Shown piece by piece: positions 50,583 through 64,000 of a DNA stretch of 64,000 bases. The translations under genes were made by a program, and so were the position numbers. The stretch comes from Whitmania pigra. Its lineage: Eukaryota; Annelida; Clitellata; Hirudinida; Haemopidae. The notes under the pieces are model-generated. The model was not told the origin of the DNA. It searched no databases and saw only the letters and a program-made list of their open reading frames with translations. How positions within the stretch are numbered: position 1 is the stretch's first letter; each line of letters starts with the position of its first letter. Where the stretch lies: contig JAJTWR010000266.1 in assembly GCA_021613335.1 (NCBI GenBank), positions 1,212,501-1,276,500 on the forward strand, written 5' to 3'.

Positions 50583-51705
50583 GATTATTAATAAATTATT
50601 TTAATTATAGATTATTATAGAATATATGTACACGCATCACAAAATAATTATGTTAAAATCACCATAAACAATGTCAACAATAACAACAACAACAACAATT
50701 ATCACGAACAACAACAAAGGAATAAATAATAGCACGTCAAAATATTGTCAATCAAGCGCGTAACTCTAGAAGACGTGAATAGCATCAACGAGGGACGTCA
50801 CGCTCTGGCGACTCCGTTCAGTCAACCGTGACCTCTTGTCTCGGATAGTCTCTTCCCATTGTGGAGGGGACGAATACTGTCGAAGAAGATTTTCGCAAAT
50901 GACAAAAGAAATTATGACGACGACGAAATTATGACGACGACTGAAAGAAGAGAAAACAAAATGTTGTTGAATAATTATAATAATAATCATAATTAATGTT
51001 ATTGTCGTTGAAGGTTAATGCTAACGGTGACACTTACGATCATGAATGTTATTTGGGTGGTCATGATGATGATGACGATGATAATGATGATGATGACACT
51101 TGCACCAGTGACTATGATGATGATCGTTATTTGTGTGGATTGTTCTGACAACTTAATGCAGATGTTGGCACTGACGATGATAATGATGATCACAGAGATT
51201 ATTAACAACATTCAGGATTATTAACAACATTCACGTGATGAGGAGAAATGAAAAAGTAAATTGATTTCCTTATTCCAAAACACAGGCAAGCAAAAAAGTG
51301 TATCATTGAAATGTATCACTTGGTATTAATTTAAAAATGTAGCATTGAATTGTTTCATAGAAAAAGAGAGGTGAGTGAGAAACCAGCTGCAAAAAAACAC
51401 AGAATCTGACAAACCGACAACAACACAAAATACAATAAGAAAACAACAGATACAACAACAGCACAACAACAACAAACAATTTTACTGACGACAAAAACAT
51501 GCTTGACAACAAAGACAAAGCAATCGTGACTCTAGACACCTGTCATGGTAAACGACGACAACACGAATCCGATTGGTCGACTTCAATGACGTCATCGACA
51601 TCCTCCACCAACCACCACCACTGCTGCTGCTGATGATGATGATGATGATCATCTTCGTCTTCATTCGTCCGTCTGTTTGTCTGTCGATCGCTAAGGAACA
51701 TCTTC
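50583..51705. other. spacer 3' of casein kinase 1 gamma
   Basis: It contains ACAACA runs, GATGATGAC arrays near 51060-51200 and the kinase 3' UTR region. A minus-strand ORF at 50766-50990 is discussed under rejected items. Confidence 0.5.
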
Positions 51706-52010
51706 TCACTTGTGCCTGAACAATCCAAACCTTTTCCTTAGGAAGCAACATCTGCAGGCAAACGAGGATGATGATGATGATGGTGATGATGATGATGATG
51801 ATTGCAGTGGCGGTGATTATGATGAATATTATTAAGATGATTATTATTAAGTAACACTAATGGTAATACTAACTAGAATGCAGAACAAACTTAAATGATC
51901 GACAAAAGAACATAATAAAACTAAATTAACATAAAAGTAATATTAGCATTAAATTTATTATTATATCATTAAAGACCTTATTGATACAATTACTATTATA
52001 ATTGTTATTG

Positions 52011-52058
<48 letters not shown>

Positions 52059-55000
52059 CTATTATCATGAATATTAATATTATACTTGGCTTCCGAGTTG
52101 TTGTCGCATCTCATGGCAAAAGGATCGTTGGACCTCGTTGCCTCGTCGTTGACCGTCGCGTCCGTGCTGTGTTGCGTGTGTTGCTGACGACATCGGGTGT
52201 TGGAATACATAATTAGTCATGAATTAATCATGAATGCAAACTGTTTACTAATAATCGACCTAGTGCTTAGATGCGGTTGCAACAGAATAAAACAATTGTG
52301 TCGTTAGAAATTGATATTGAATGCTAAACGTAAACCCATTCGCCGAAATATGAATTCATCGTTGTCATCATCATCATCATCATCATTGTCATCGCCTCCA
52401 TCATCACCATCATCACTGTTATCATTACCATTATCATTATTACCACCATTATTATTACAACCACCATCATCACCATCACCAGTACCACCATCATCATCAT
52501 CATCATCATCATCATCATAACAAAATGAATCGTCACAACAAACAACTCGAGACCCGAACGAACGAACGAACGAACGAACGAACGAACGAACAGGATTGTT
52601 TGTTTTCTGATTCGACGTTTGTTTGTTCTTCTGCTGAGCCTTCTGAACGCGACTCGTGGAGACGAAGGACGCGTCGTTGCGCACTGCCGCGTTCGTGTTC
52701 TGCACGGACTGTGGAGGTCGGTCGACATTATTGTATTTGGTTAGTAAATATAGTATAAATATATTATTATTTTTATTATTATTATTATTATTGTGTGGAT
52801 AACAAAGCGAAGACACAAAACAATATTCATACTCCCCTGAGTGGCTAAATATGCATTTAAACAATAAAACTTTGTAAAAACTCTTAAATCATAAAAACCC
52901 AGCCAGAGCCTAGCATTATTTAATCATTAAAACATAAACTTCATTACTATCATTAAATTATTATTATCATTATCATTATCATTATTATTTAATTATTATT
53001 AATACTAAACTCCTCCCACCTGCTTGGCCGTCCAATCAAAGTCGTCGGTGACCTTCCAGCCGTTGCGAAGCATGAGGTTCACGAACAGACTCTCCAGGTA
53101 CTCGTAGTCAGGCGCCTCGAAAAAGTCCAAGTTGCGGACGTAGCGAAGATAAGTCGAGAACTCGGCTGTTCGAACAGAATGGAAAATACATTCATTGTCA
53201 TCGTCGTCGTCATCAACATCACCGTCATTATCACCATCATCATCAATAACAACATGATCTTCAACATCTTCATCTTTATCATCTTACGATGATAATGTCA
53301 GTACCTGTCCAATCGATCTCTTTAAAACTATGTCTTCAAAGTCGACTAACTTGGGTGTCCTTGACAGAGAACCTCGATCGTCGTCTCCCTCTTCGTGTCC
53401 CCGATCTTCTGGTACCTCTCTTTCAACACGTCCGCCTTCAGGCCTGAGCATGATTCGACGATCACCATTACCATCCTCATCGTTACTATCATCATCACAA
53501 TTACTATCCTCATCATTATCATCATCATCATCATCATCACCACCATCAACACCATCATCATCGTAATGATGATCATAATCTTAGTCTGACAATTACAAGT
53601 ACACTCGAACCTTGCCATGGCAAGCTGCCCCTGAGGAAGTACATGAACATGTGACCGAGGGCTTCGAGGTCGTCCCTTCTGCTTTGTTCTGATTGGTCGA
53701 AGCATTCATTTGAATTATTTATGTGACTACATTCTGATTGGTCGAAGCATTCATTAGAATTGTTTACATAACTACATTCGATGCAAATGATGAAGATGGA
53801 TGATGTTAGTAAATATGGCATACGGAATGATGATGATCATGGATGATGTGGTTTTATCGAGATTCATTTGTTGAATATCACGTGCAACCAACCATAATGA
53901 CTACCTCAATCTTTATATTTTTATACTTATATTCGTTGTGTAAATTATAAATTTAAATTTTTATGCAAAGATTGAGTCAAAGTGCTTCGATGTCTCATTA
54001 AGTCAGTTGAAATGTAAAGAATTTTTACACATGAACATATTAAATTACAAAGAAATCAAATCAAAATAATAACAAATGAGTCACTAAGTAAATAGGTGCA
54101 TTTTTTTCAAAAAATATCGCACTGATATGAAACGAATATGATAACCCAAATTTAATCATTCCTCATTAATAACCATTAATTAATCATTAATTAAAAATAA
54201 ATTAATTTATTATAAATATAATAAAAAATTAATAATAAATAATAATTATTTATTATTAATCTATTATTAATAATTGTAATTAATAATTACAATTATTTAT
54301 TATTAATCTATTATTAATAATTGTAATTAATAATTATTATTTATGATAATAATTATTTATTATTAATCTATTATTAATAATTGTAATTAATAATTATTAT
54401 TATTATTAATTTTTTATTATATTTATATTATTATAATTATTATTATTATTAATCTATTATTAATAATTGTAATTAATAATAATTATTAATCATTAAGAAT
54501 TAATCATTAATTAATTAGCATCCCTAACCTCTGCCAAGGTGGGTGTTTATGCTCATGTACCGGGCAGTCCCGGTCAGACTTTTGTGCTCCCTGTAGGGTA
54601 TGTGCTTGTTGGTGGTCTGCTCGATGTACTCCTTGGCCAGCCCAAAGTCGATGACGTGGATGACGTCCTGACGACGTGTCGAGTTTCGACCCACGAGGAA
54701 GTTTTCGGGTTTCACGTCCCGGTAGATCAGTCGTCGTCCGTGGATGTATTCCATGCGCTTGAGCTGGATGGGCGATCAGAATTGTGGTTGTTAGTATGTG
54801 GTGTTGTTAATATTATTATTATTATTATTGTCATTGCTTTTATTATTCTGAGTATTATTAGTTTAGAAATCATAATAATTTCCAATAAAATTATGAGTCT
54901 ATAGTCCAACAAATTATAATTAAACATTAGCCGATCATCACCATCCTAACCACTTACTATGATTATCATTAATATTTACAAACAAGTCGACCATTAACTG

Positions 55001-56383
55001 CCTATCAACTAACTAGCTGAAGGGCTATTTTGGCAACACACTTTGGGGTGAACTTCCGGTCGCAAAGGTCAAACAAATCTTCCAGGGTTGGTCCGAGGAG
55101 TTCCATGACCAGGGCATTGTACTTGGAACAGGGACCGAAGTAGTACACAGCTGGGAAGCCTTCTGAATAAAATGTCTTAATTATAATAATATGCTAATTA
55201 TATTAATGATATCTTAATTATAATAAATAATATATTTTTGGAAATTACAAATACTACATTGTTATTGTTGTTACTATTGTTGTCGGTGGTGCTATCAGTA
55301 GTGTCATTAAGTGGTTATTTACTTTTGATATCTGTTGTAACAATGTTATCATCATTATTATATTTATTTTTATTATTATCATTGTAATTATTATGTCCTT
55401 CAAAAATGAGGCTATCATTATCTTAATCACCATTAATTTTTTCTTACTATCACAGCCATCACAAAACCAATTGTGACATCAACACAGTGTCTGTAAAATC
55501 TTGTATCACTTTATACCATGGTCTATTCACCTCAAACCAGCCTCCTCAACCAAAACCCTGAATGCCATCAACGCCATCAGTACCCCCACCATCACAGCCA
55601 TCATCACCATCACCATCACCATCACCACCATCATCATCACCACCATCACCATCACCACCATCATCATCACCACCATCATCCTCCTCAACATCATGAGAAT
55701 CCTCACCTTGAGTCCCAAGCTGCTTGTAAAATCGATATTCGAGATGCAACTGGGGTACCTTGGATTTGATGGGCTCCTGTGAAAGTTGTTGTGAAAAAGG
55801 TTTATTTTTGTCATCGCAACAAGTTATCAGCGGAACCACAGAATTTGAACGAGTTTAGCTTTGTAAAATATAATACAAATATGAAATAAATATAATATTC
55901 CTTATTATTAAGATATTCCATGTTGGTAGAATATTTATTTATAATATACTTTGCTACCAAAATATTTATTACCTACATAATAATTGTTAACTTTAGTCTA
56001 ATAACTTATCTCAACTTTGAACACTTTTCAACTAATTATTGAATCATCCGACATATCGTTTCACCCAAATACATTTAAGTCTGCTTCGTTGCATTCCAAT
56101 AATCTTAGAAATCGTTCGTGCTCACCATCTTGATGGCGACGTGTTCGTTGGTCACAACGTTCTTCCCCAATCTCAACTCCCCAAAGTTTCCGCTCCCTAT
56201 CTTCTTTCCTACCCTGAAGTTCGGGCCGACCCTGAGGGTGTTGTCCGAGTTGGTGAAATTGGAAACGCCAGAGTGCAACCCCTGACCTGCCTGAGTTGTG
56301 GTCAGGGTGGTGCCTATCCGTCTTTGATTCGTTTCTGACAGGGCCATGTTTTCCATTCTGCTCTCCTTGTAAATGGCATTCAT
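51706..56383 (-). CDS. CSNK1G: casein kinase 1 gamma, 10 exons
   Basis: Minus-strand exons: 56383-56126, 55776-55707, 55162-55014, 54763-54529, 53688-53611, 53443-53351, 53165-53020, 52708-52592 (3' edge tentative), 52183-52086, 51751-51706. The phases give about 429 residues. The Ser/Thr kinase shows the Gly loop GSGNFGEL (63-70), Lys85 in VAIKM, catalytic Asp175 in [12 protein letters not shown] Asp198, the CK1 signature [18 protein letters not shown] and [20 protein letters not shown]. The last exon is only 15 codons and gives EAKCCFLRKR through FRHK then stop, the palmitoylated basic tail that anchors CK1 gamma to the plasma membrane, where it can phosphorylate LRP6 in Wnt signalling. The exon at 52708 has no strong donor; it ends against a GTTC repeat. 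Confidence 0.93.
52345..52520. repeat. CAT/CAC compound array in CSNK1G intron
   Basis: CATCAT, CACCAT and ATTACC units between the exons at 52708 and 52183. Confidence 0.85.
52556..52591. repeat. (GAAC)n tetranucleotide array
   Basis: Nine GAAC units (GTTC on the gene strand) immediately follow the tentative 3' end of CSNK1G exon 8. If transcribed through, they would add VRSF repeats. Confidence 0.92.
54175..54515. repeat. AT-only satellite in CSNK1G intron
   Basis: Tandem units of about 60 bp built from ATTATTAATCTATTATTAAT and TTGTAATTAATAATTA. They are locally self-complementary. Confidence 0.85.
55594..55688. repeat. CAT/CAC array next to CSNK1G exon 2
   Basis: A CATCACCATCACCACCATCATC pattern ends about 20 bp from the exon 2 donor (minus strand). 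Confidence 0.9.
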
Positions 56384-57353
56384 GCTTTCCTAAATTCTGG
56401 AAAAGAAACATGGAAGGAGATTAGTGTTATTAGTGAAGCATGACTTTGGAAAAATAATGGCATTCTTAGTTGAAATTCAAGTCCATTACATCATTTACCC
56501 AGCTACAAATTTATATATTTAACAAGTTAGTAATTTGAGTTTGTTAATAAATTACATGATTGGGCTTATTTTAATGCCTTATGTCAATGCTAACTAGCAG
56601 ACATAAATGCAAAAGTTTTTGCTATTTAAGTTCAACTATGAGATTATGCGCAACATAAATATAAATAATTAGCTTCACTTTTACATTACGAATACCATAT
56701 TTTGGCTAAATAGGTATCATTAGTGCTTAACTACATGTGTGAAGTGGAAATCTTGTGTCAAATGCGATAAGAAGATAAAGTAACTAACCAATGTGATAGT
56801 CAAGTGTTTTCAGTTGTATTTAATTTCACTACTACTTTTTTTCAAAACTACTTTGTTTAAACAGAATTTAGAAACAAAAAACGCTCAATTCATTCCTATA
56901 CCAAACTAAAGAAACCCTTGTTATATCTTAGGTAAACAAAGTAACAAATATTACCTAACGAGGGTTCAAAATTATTACAGCCTAAATATAGCCGCAGCTA
57001 TTAATTTGATGTTAATCGTATTTGGTTGCTAATCAAGTTTTAATTATAGCCTGATAACTGATTGGTTAGTTTAATGAATAGAATGTCTTGACTCGTGTTG
57101 AACGTCAAATAAATTTTAATTCAAATTATAAAATTTTAATTTAGAAGATTGCATTACCATATAGAAAAATATGTATTTTTTGTTTACATAATTGAGTTAG
57201 TAATATTTAAATATTCATAATTTTTATGGAAATAAAATTATCACAAAATAAATGACATTAATTAAAATCACAATTTTAAATGAAGATGTGTTGTGAATTG
57301 GTCTACCTTAATACCACATGCTGTTAAACGTAGTGTTGTTGTGAATCGTGAAA
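56384..57353. promoter_or_regulatory. shared upstream region between CSNK1G and TMEM208
   Basis: The two genes point away from each other with about 970 bp between start codons. The stretch is AT-rich, has few satellites, and must contain both promoters and 5' UTRs. No TATA box or CpG cluster stands out. Confidence 0.5.
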
Positions 57354-59198
<1,845 letters not shown>

Positions 59199-59980
59199 TG
59201 ATGATGATGTCGTTGACTCTTGTTGTGCTCGCCGTGGTGACCGATTCGTCTGTTGTCTGCTCTTGCATTCATCACTTAAGCAATTTCCCGCACTAGTAAT
59301 TTATTTGTTCAGATTATTAAACTGTTTTCGTCTTAGGCCGCAATCGACGCCAGTGAATTCTGCATGCAAAACATTTGTAATATGAGACGTTTGATGCAGA
59401 CAGATGACCTCTGATATCATGGGTGCAAATTAATGTTTTTAAATAATCAATATTCTTGAATGAAATAGTATATTAATAATGTTGTTCGTTTTGTTGGTTC
59501 AATAAAAAGTTGCACGTAAAAAGCATTTAAATTGCATTTTATTTTGCTGGTTTGGTTTCAAAGTTTGAAGATGCAATAGCATCATAGTAAGATTATATTG
59601 TTTTAGATGTTGTGTCGCAGTACCAGACATGACTTTTTAATATTCATTAGCCTGGTCCATTGAAAAAGTGGAGAGGCGTTCAGCTGTAGCAACAATATAG
59701 GCAATTAATTTGGAAATTTGACTCTAAGAGCATTTTATTTATACTGGTTTAAGAAGTCTAATGTCAGTGTCATCGTTACGCAAACGATGCAAATTTATTT
59801 TATTAATACCGCGTATTAATCTCAAACTATGTGACTAAGAAAAATATTAAATTTAAAAAAAAATTATTTGAATGCCGAATATTATTTTTTTTAATTTAGC
59901 CTAGATTAACTAGCAAAAAATCCCACCACAAACTACCTAAAGTGAATGTAAACATTTTTGCATGGTCTCACATTATCGTC
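59199..59980. other. spacer between TMEM208 and EXOSC2
   Basis: It carries the TMEM208 3' UTR and polyadenylation signal and then the EXOSC2 upstream region. No further gene or array is seen. Confidence 0.6.
59501..59506 (+). terminator. polyadenylation signal of TMEM208
   Basis: AATAAA lies about 300 bases after the stop codon, in sense, before the next gene starts. Confidence 0.55.
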
Positions 59981-62588
59981 ATGAACACACCGAGGATTAA
60001 CATCGATTTGGCAAAGTTTCGCAAACCTTTGGAATTCTTGCATCCATTAACAAAGGAAAAAGAAAATGAAAATCTCAAAGTTGTTCCAGGGAGTATCGTC
60101 ACCCAACAAACTGATTTGATGAGGTTGTTTGAGTGTTTGTAGTTGATTCACATCAAATTTGCAGAAATTCCGCGTCGCAAGTCTATGCATTAGTAAATAT
60201 GAACAAGATTTTGATAAAAGCGTTTCGGTCACTCTGATGCAATACAGCATTTTAACACTTTTCAGGGGACATGGAACCTATCTTGATGAAGCTAACGACG
60301 AAAAGGTCCTGAGATCCTCAGTAATTGGCACCGTAAGCTGTGTCAACAAACTCATTACAGTAGCCCCTCGAAAGTCAAGGTAATTAATATATACATATCA
60401 TTTTGATTGCTACCAAGTTCTGAACATTATTTATTCATTTATTTAGCTCAATTCATTGTTATTATACTTTGTTTCTAATCAAGATTTTGTGGACTTCATA
60501 TCACTTCTTGATCCTGAATAATATTTTTTTATTATTATCCCTTCCATCATCGGTACCAAAGAACTACCACAGCATTACTCATTCGCTTTTGATTTTTAAA
60601 ATTCCATCGTTGGCACTAATTTCATGCACCCGACGGGTAATTGTAAAATGGACACGTGACGGATTATTTCCGATACCAGGTACAACGGAGAAGTTGGCGA
60701 CGTTGTGGTAGGTCAGGTGTTGGAGGTGACCAAGAAGAGATGGAGGGTGGCCGTTCATGCAAATCAGGATGCTGTTCTCCTCCTATCTTTTGTCGATCTT
60801 CCATCCGGAGAAATTGTGAGTCTGTTTGAACGAGGATGTAGGCATATATATATATATATATATATATAAATTGGCTGTTATTATTATTATTATATTATTA
60901 TTATTACAAAATTGCATAAATTGTTAGTTATTCATGAAGTAATTATGTAATATTATTATAATTATTGGTTATGTTATCCTCATCAGTCTTGTTAACAGCA
61001 ACATGGTGGATGATGCACTTTATCAATTGGAACGTCTGATGTGATTTTTTTTGCAACTTATAAGTGATCGGTTAACTAGTTTTTAAATAATGTTTAACTG
61101 ATTTTTAATAACATTTAACTAATATGTACTACTTTCACATGTAGAGGAGACAGAATGACGAGGATGAACTATGGATGAAGGATTATCTGACGGACGGTGA
61201 CTTTCTCTGCGTAAATACTTTTCCGTTCATCAATATTCATTCGTTTATTCAACATATCATTTGATTGGCTCGAGAATGTCACAAATTAACATTACATAAT
61301 CAGCTATCATTAATAATTTAGATTGCAAAGTCCTGCTTATATGCATTGTGATCATGGATTGTTTAAATCCTCTTGGCTTTAAGTTGCTTCCATTTACAAC
61401 AGGCTCAGGTTTACAACAGATATACAGATGGAAGTCTTTCACTTAGTGTCAGAGGAGAGAAATTTGGAAAGGTTGGCACGATCCATTTGTTTAAGATGGA
61501 ATAAACATGGCATTAATAATTTAATGAATCTAATTACTTTTTACTACATCCGCTTAGCTTGCCAATTATTATCTTATATTTGTTGTCAATGATTCAGATA
61601 CTGGTGATATTAGTAATTACATTGTTATTGTATTGTTATTATTATTATTATCAACATCATCATCATCGATTAAACAGCTCGGTCAGGGAATACTGGTAAA
61701 AGTTCCTCCATCGTTGGTCAAGCAGAACAAAATACATTTCCACAGCATGACGTTCGGTATCTTCGTCATCACGGGCAGCAACGGCTACATTTGGATATCT
61801 CCGTCGTACGAGTACATAGCAGACAATGACATTCATCATCTCGAGGTTTTATTATTCAACAGATTTAATTAATTAACCTAATAAATGTTAATCATAATAA
61901 TCATGAAATTGCATCGAGAAATTGTTACTTATTTTTCCTTTCTTTTTCTTATATAATTTATAATATTTGCATCTTACATCACATTAACATAACACCTTTA
62001 AATTATTAAACCATTACTAATTAGTTACAAATACAATCATTAACTTTTAACTATCCAGAGGCAGTACACGGAGGAGGAGCACACCAAAGTGTCGAGGATG
62101 AGGGCTTGCATTCTTGCCCTTTCCGAGACCAATACCCCGATCTACGACATGACCATGTTGTACGCGTACGAAGCATCCCTAAACCACGAGGTGAGTCACA
62201 TTGGTCGGCCATTTCCCGAGATGCTTGTTTGCCCTGTGATCTGAACGTGCTTAATGAGCATTTCTTTTCAGGAAAATTAATGCATTACATAATATTAGAA
62301 TATTCATGTATTGGGTAGTATTATTTTTTATTGTGCTGTGGTATTACAGAATAGTAACATTATGTTCCTAACTATTTTTGCTATCTTCAGAATTGTTCTG
62401 AAACTGTTAACATCTGCCTATCTATTTATCTATATATCCATCCATCAGTTATCTATAATAACATTATTATTACATAACGAATAACTAACGCTTATGGATC
62501 TCAGGTGAGCGACCTTCAAAAGCCAGAGGTCATGCATGAAGTCGTGAACTTAACTAGGGAGATGTTCGACGAGAATTCAACCAAGTGA
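59981..62588 (+). CDS. EXOSC2: exosome complex component RRP4 (EXOSC2)
   Basis: Exons: 59981-60123, 60266-60379, 60680-60815, 61145-61210, 61403-61471, 61678-61845, 62059-62190, 62505-62588. All phases join; 303 residues against about 293 in human. Residues about 1-75 form the N-terminal RRP4 domain with VVPGS and GHGTYL. An S1-like domain at about 80-165 has RYNGEVGDVVVGQV and KKRWRV. A KH-type domain follows with KLGQGILVKVPPSLV and GSNGYIWISP. RRP4 is one of three cap proteins on the six-subunit RNase PH-like ring, guiding RNA into the exosome in nucleus and cytoplasm. The Met at 59981 matches the family start. A GTG-led extension from 59942 has no support. Confidence 0.95.
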
Positions 62589-64000
62589 AGCGTTGACAGG
62601 ACAGTTGTTTGATGTTCTTTGTAGTTTTTGAAACAAAAGTTTTGAAAATTAGTGTTACAATGCTTTAATGATACCAAATTATTATTATTATTATTGTTAA
62701 CGTTATTGAACTCAATTACTGACCAACTTATGAGGCATTTTTCCCAAGGGTTGGCATCATAGATTACTAATGGTAATAATAATAATATGCTTATTTATAA
62801 AGTGACATAATGAAATCTAATATCTTGGTCTACCAGATATGATCGAAATTGCTGGTTGTCAGAAAGACTGCACAATAATTTATCCCCTCAAAACAAAAAA
62901 CAGTCAGTAGCTTGAAGCTATTTGTTCAAAAGACAACAACTAAACTGACAACTTGAATAACCAGATATGATCGAAATTGCTGGTTGTCAGAAAGACTGCA
63001 CAATAATTTATCCCCTCAAAACAAAAAACAGTCAGTAGCTTGAAGCTATTTGTTCAAAAGACAACAACTAAACTGACAACTTGAATAACAAGATACGGTT
63101 CAACAACAACACAACACCCAAGTGCAACCTTATCAGTCTTATCAGCACCATAACTACTGGTAGTGTTTTGTTTACCTTGTGGGCGATAGGTATCCATCAC
63201 GAGTGTACAGTGCAAAACCCAAGTTAAGTTAAGCATTCAACATAAAATACAACTTTTTGTCTTTTTTGATTATAATCGCTAAACATGGGCATCACATAGC
63301 ATCGGAGAACGGATAAAAATAAATCAATCATTCATTTTGATTTGGGTAGAAAAGATTTCCTCCAAATGCAGGCAAAACCGTGTTTCATCTGCAAACAGAA
63401 TCTCTCAGGAATCTCTCTCGCAAGGATGAGAAGTAACCTACTTAGAAACGAGGTCAGATTGACAGAGTGAAAGAGGGGGAAGACATCATTGAAAGGAAAT
63501 GACAAACGACCAATAACAACCACTGAAAGAAAAATTTCATTTGATATCATAGCTTTGATTCTCTGTACCAATTAACCTCCGATGATGAAAAGTAAAACTA
63601 GGAAACAAGCACTACGAAGATATGTCTACGAATAATAATGAGGTCTGCTTGTACCAATCGCGGGCACCATTCGTGAAAAGGCACGCAATAAACAAGAGAG
63701 ACTGATAGGAAATATCATGAAACGTTCATAGGCTAATATTGCATTTACAAAATGTGATCAATAAACACAATAATAATAATAATATCATCATCATAATTGC
63801 ATTTCATCGGAAGGAATCAAAGCCTGAGAGTTTAAGATCGAAAGTGCAGAGAAATAAGGTCAGGTGATGACCCACGATCCAAATGTAAACAGTGACCAAT
63901 GCTAAGGGAATTGCCCTGAAGAAATGGTGAAATAATATGACCGTCTACGGCAGTCAAAATAAAACAATACCAAGTTGGTCGAGGCAAAAAAATCATCTCT
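62589..64000. other. region after EXOSC2
   Basis: It contains the 128-bp duplication listed separately and otherwise ordinary AT-rich sequence. ORFs of 60-80 codons on the minus strand show no recognisable family. No canonical AATAAA stands out close to the EXOSC2 stop. Confidence 0.5.
62833..63088. repeat. 128-bp perfect tandem duplication
   Basis: Two copies start CCAGATATGATCGAAATTGC at 62833 and 62961 and read identically to CTTGAATAA. A third partial start (CAAGATACGG) follows at 63089. Confidence 0.93.

Noticed and set aside
50766..50990. Minus-strand ORF with YSSPPQWEETIRDK after an acceptor-like CAG, considered as the last CSNK1G exon
   Set aside because: The kinase tail already ends in FRHK and a stop at 51706, matching the family, and this ORF is in an incompatible phase.
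59942..59980. Extended EXOSC2 start at a GTG
   Set aside because: The in-frame ATG at 59981 matches the expected length; GTG starts are not expected here.

Overview
The window is metazoan nuclear DNA. It is AT-rich, its genes are split by GT-AG introns, and microsatellites are very dense: GAT/CAT, TAA, GGAT, GACGAT and (CA)n. Gene content (FAM20 secretory kinase, GT92 glycosyltransferases, EGF/laminin-G matrix protein, casein kinase 1 gamma with a palmitoylation tail, TMEM208, exosome RRP4) and repeat content (tRNA-derived SINE, R4/Dong-like LINE in TAA repeats, LTR element) fit a lophotrochozoan-type invertebrate. A leech or other annelid is my guess, but the species is not shown by the sequence. 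Exon models were built by hand from splice sites, codon phase and remembered protein families, not from alignments.

Layout. 1-1231: repeat-rich upstream DNA. 1232-10567 (+): FAM20 kinase, 10 exons, with a fragment of an LTR-element ORF in intron 4. 10568-15500: intergenic GAT and TAA arrays plus a 5'-truncated R4/Dong-like retrotransposon (12550-14061) sitting between TAA arrays. 15520-35110: a tandem GT92 locus with one intact three-exon gene (19277-24664), a decayed exon-1 copy (27677-28552) and a second intact gene (29909-31952). Their upstream non-coding exon and downstream flank are also duplicated. SINE copies are scattered through this locus, and a young 1.84-kb LTR element (32537-34374) lies just 3' of the second gene.

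35889-47918 (-): a secreted EGF-LG-EGF-LG-EGF-LG protein of agrin/pikachurin type, 13 coding exons, 1149 residues. It has a low-complexity N-terminal region and an acidic insert in the last LG domain. 47919-51705: intergenic, with an interleaved inverted repeat and a degenerate coding-like patch. 51706-56383 (-): casein kinase 1 gamma, 10 exons. 57354-59198 (+): TMEM208. 59981-62588 (+): EXOSC2/RRP4. 62589-64000: intergenic, with a 128-bp tandem duplication.

The genes do not form an operon or one pathway. Several act on the secretory route: FAM20 and GT92 are Golgi-type enzymes with type II anchors, TMEM208 helps ER targeting, and the LG protein is a secreted matrix component. EXOSC2 and CK1 gamma are housekeeping or signalling genes. 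The most unusual items are the LTR element whose single ORF joins a SAP-like gag-type head to an env-like membrane tail, the R4/Dong-like insertion in TAA repeats, the multi-copy GT92 locus with its pseudogene, and the short agrin/pikachurin-like protein.
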